The position numbers and the translations under genes are program-made. From Akkermansia muciniphila (GTDB lineage Bacteria > Verrucomicrobiota > Verrucomicrobiia > Limisphaerales > SXTU01): a DNA stretch of 51,428 nucleotides. The stretch covers positions 1 through 51,428 of the forward strand of contig CAMCFN010000028.1 of NCBI GenBank assembly GCA_945874145.1, given 5' to 3'. The notes beneath the pieces were generated by a model that was not told the origin of the DNA, searched no databases, and saw only the letters and a list, made by a program, of their open reading frames with translations. This document shows positions 49,790-51,428 of this stretch, piece after piece (within the stretch, counting starts at the first letter, position 1; every line of letters starts with the position of its first letter).

Positions 49790-50587
49790 GTGAACGACCG
49801 GCTGCCACACTTGAACCGCGCGCGCGCCACGCGCCGCGTGCTGCTCGCCGTGCTCATCACGGCGGCGGTGAGCGGTTACTTCATGGGGCTGCGCCAAACG
49901 CGTTCGCAAGTCAGCCTCACGCGACCGACGGAACTTTCCACTGCCCAAGTCAGCCGCGCGGGCAGCGCGCCAGACCGCTCGGTGCCGGGCATCGTGAATT
50001 ACGGCGAGGTGAACCGGAAACGCAGCGGCCCCAACGCCGGCTGGCGCAGCGACCTTTACCTGCTCATCGGCCCGCCGCGACTCGCGCTGACGACGAACGC
50101 CCCGCCGGAGTTCCGCGCCGCCGCCGTCGCGCAGCGGCAGTTGCGGCGCGCCTTCGATGGCGCGCCGCCCCTCGTGCCGCATCCGATCACGCAAGACTCC
50201 TCAGCCGCTTGTCTCGCGTGTCACGCCAGCGGCCTAGCCGTAAAAGACCGCACCGCTTCCAAAGTCAGCCACACGCACTTCAGCAACTGCACTCAATGCC
50301 ACGTCCCCGCCGGCGGACCGCAGATTCCTATCGGTGACACCGCACTGCGTGAGCCGTTGAGTGGAAATACGTTCGCTGGCTTCGCAGCGTTCGGTCCCGG
50401 CAAGCGCGCGTGGCCGGGTGCGCCGCCCACGATTCCCCACGCCACGCTGATGCGCAGCGACTGCCTGAGCTGCCACGGCCCGGGCGGCCTCTACGGCCTG
50501 CGCACGCCGCACGTCGAGCGCCTGCTCTGCACGCAATGTCACGTGCCCAACGCCCGTCTCGACCAACGCCTCGTCACCCATGAGTGA
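49790..50587 (+). CDS. napB: NapB-like cytochrome with duplicated diheme module (four CxxCH)
   Basis: 265 residues from GTG 49790. Residues 15-34 are a hydrophobic segment (VLLAVLITAAVSGYFMGL), signal anchor or signal peptide. NapB normally has two hemes; here four CxxCH are present: CLACH (141-145), CTQCH (167-171), CLSCH (225-229), CTQCH (247-251). Each pair is preceded by the NapB motif GAPPxxPH (124-131 and 210-217), so residues 119-180 and 205-260 are two tandem NapB-like modules. The second is the more compact. The distal site ends HVPNA and HVPAGG, as in NapB. It transfers electrons to NapA. The stop overlaps the next start. Confidence 0.88.
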   Translation: MNDRLPHLNRARATRRVLLAVLITAAVSGYFMGLRQTRSQVSLTRPTELSTAQVSRAGSAPDRSVPGIVNYGEVNRKRSGPNAGWRSDLYLLIGPPRLALTTNAPPEFRAAAVAQRQLRRAFDGAPPLVPHPITQDSSAACLACHASGLAVKDRTASKVSHTHFSNCTQCHVPAGGPQIPIGDTALREPLSGNTFAGFAAFGPGKRAWPGAPPTIPHATLMRSDCLSCHGPGGLYGLRTPHVERLLCTQCHVPNARLDQRLVTHE

Positions 50588-51017
50588 AACCCTGACCTCG
50601 CCAACCGACGTGCCGGCGGCTTCCAGCCGCCGTCCGGAGGACTCGGAATCACCGCCCGCATCCGACTCGTCGGGCGCTGCGGACGGCGATTTCAAATCGC
50701 CGGCACTGCCCGAACTCCGCTCCAGCACGCTCGACCTCGCCGAAGTTGAGCGCCTCCTGCGCGACATCGAGGCCTGCGCGCAAATCACCGAGATCATCCC
50801 CAAGCAGTCCGCCCAAGGCTACGCGCCGGAGACTGGGACGCTGACGCTCGAAGACGCCCGCGAGCTTCTGCGCGCCCGCGCCGTGCGCGGCGTGCAAATC
50901 CGCTACTGCCACGACGGCACGGACTGGTGGGACACGTTGATGGTGACCGGCGAAAACTTCCGCCTCGTTCGCATCCAGCACGTCTTCGAAAAGACTGCTG
51001 GCAGCGGGGTGCTCTAA
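50580..51017 (+). CDS. Unknown protein translationally coupled to napB
   Basis: 145 residues. ATG 50580 overlaps the napB stop by 8 nt. Residues 11-43 are encoded by a palindromic element (50610-50706) and read as a Ser/Pro-rich linker. The C-terminal half has LDLAEVERLLRDIEACAQI and TLEDARELLRARAVRGVQIR, then YCHDGTDWWDTLMVTGENFR, a small alpha/beta domain with WWDTLM. No signal peptide or metal-binding motif. Position suggests an accessory to nitrate reductase; I do not recognise the family. Confidence 0.7.
   Translation: MSETLTSPTDVPAASSRRPEDSESPPASDSSGAADGDFKSPALPELRSSTLDLAEVERLLRDIEACAQITEIIPKQSAQGYAPETGTLTLEDARELLRARAVRGVQIRYCHDGTDWWDTLMVTGENFRLVRIQHVFEKTAGSGVL
50610..50706. repeat. 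Palindromic element made of two hairpins, in N-terminus of the 50580 gene
   Basis: Arms 50610-50632 and 50684-50706 share GTGCCGGCG...CGCCG ends (17 of 23 matching as an inverted repeat) but have different cores, each itself a hairpin: GGCGGCT-TCC-AGCCGCC and GGCGATTT-C-AAATCGCC. Loop between arms is 51 nt. Read in frame. Confidence 0.7.
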
Positions 51018-51062
51018 CCGGCCAATCCGGTCACTGCAGGCGGCTGGCACCCACGGCGTCGC

Positions 51063-51428
51063 TTATGGCGCACGCGGGAGCAAGCCGAGCAGTTCGGCCA
51101 GGCTGAACGGCTTGGGCAGGCACTTGATGGTAGGGGGGGCTTACAATTCCAGCACGAGGTCGGGCGTGAGGCTACCGCTGGCGAGCACCAGCGGCAGTGA
51201 GGGGCTGGACCGGTGGGTCTCTCGGAGCACGGACAGTCCGGTGGGACCGTCGCCCAGGTCACAATCCGAAACCACCGCGCCGATGGCGCTGCGGTAGCCG
51301 GTCCAGAGCAGCAGGGCCTCCTCGGCATTCTCGGCCGCCAGCACCCGATAATTGCTTCGCTCCAGGAATTGTTTGATCGGTTCCCGAACGGCCCGGTCAT
51401 CCTCGATCAGCAGCACGGTGATGGTCGC
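51063..51428 (-). pseudogene. Receiver (REC) domain, probably of a hybrid histidine kinase, with in-frame stop
   Basis: The minus-strand frame is open from the window edge. It reads VLLIEDDRAVREPIKQFLER with the acidic pair, then AVVSDCDLGDGPTGL with the phospho-acceptor Asp and PLVLASG with the conserved Ser, then stops at TAA 51141-51143. Continuing in the same frame past that stop gives APPTIKCLPKPFSLAELLGLL and a second stop TAA at 51063-51065. The conserved Lys-Pro (LPKPF) that completes every REC domain lies beyond the first stop. CAA to TAA would explain it. Probably a nonsense mutation, or a sequencing error. Upstream kinase is outside the window. Confidence 0.75.

Noticed and set aside
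48460..49860. 466-residue open frame on the minus strand
   Set aside because: Opposite napA, which has all cofactor ligands.

Overview
The window is high-GC, gene-dense bacterial chromosome. It most resembles a member of the Verrucomicrobiota (Pedosphaera/Limisphaerales-like). This rests on the mix of secreted enzymes typical of that group (ceramidase-like lipoprotein, signal-peptide Gfo/Idh/MocA oxidoreductase, BD-FAE-like esterase), a MoxR/DUF58/BatA/DUF4159/DUF4175 cluster, and several families of short palindromic repeats that I associate with Verrucomicrobiota and Planctomycetota. No rRNA, tRNA or CRISPR array was seen, so the taxonomy is inference.

Layout. 1-653: 3' end of an ISNCY-type insertion sequence, with its terminal repeat. 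729-6297: VOC protein, HAD phosphatase, YvlD-like membrane protein, ceramidase-like lipoprotein, esterase and GAPDH. 6454-9566: branched-chain amino-acid-type ABC transporter (binding protein, LivH, LivM) without ATPase genes. 9689-23056: mostly housekeeping genes (YjdM/PhnA, DnaJ-type co-chaperone, GNAT, PrmA, histidine phosphatase, RNase PH, PolX, FAH-family enzyme, RlmI), two tiny lysine-rich ORFs, and a membrane protein with a DUF2135-like domain and a C-terminal FHA-like domain.

23558-43586 is one long plus-strand cluster. It has a DUF4175-like membrane protein, four secreted proteins (propeller-like; DNRLRE-like; PA14-like/PKD/TPR; G8-like/beta-helix with an Ala-rich coiled coil), a double-DUF4159 protein, then MoxR ATPase, DUF58, a BatA-like vWA protein and a second vWA membrane protein. 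Many of these genes overlap by 4 bases. A small membrane ORF, a repeat and a minus-strand VapBC-like pair sit between DUF4159 and MoxR. 44056-51017 is a periplasmic nitrate reductase locus. NapD-NapA-NapB and a coupled unknown gene run rightward. NrfD-type quinol dehydrogenase, Tat-exported 4x[4Fe-4S] protein and a tetraheme cytochrome run leftward and probably replace NapC/NapGH. The window ends in the receiver domain of a probable hybrid histidine kinase, carrying an in-frame stop.

The most unusual signal is a set of roughly 70-bp palindromic elements lying inside the first codons of genes. Four of five consecutive exported-protein genes (27253, 29201, 31963, 34197) have one between the start codon and the mature protein, in or just before the signal peptide. 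A fifth gene (50580) has one in its N-terminal linker, and a sixth element sits in the transposase C-terminus. The elements come from different sequence families but share a geometry of two 16-27-nt arms around a short loop. The second notable item is a NapB with two tandem diheme modules (four CxxCH).
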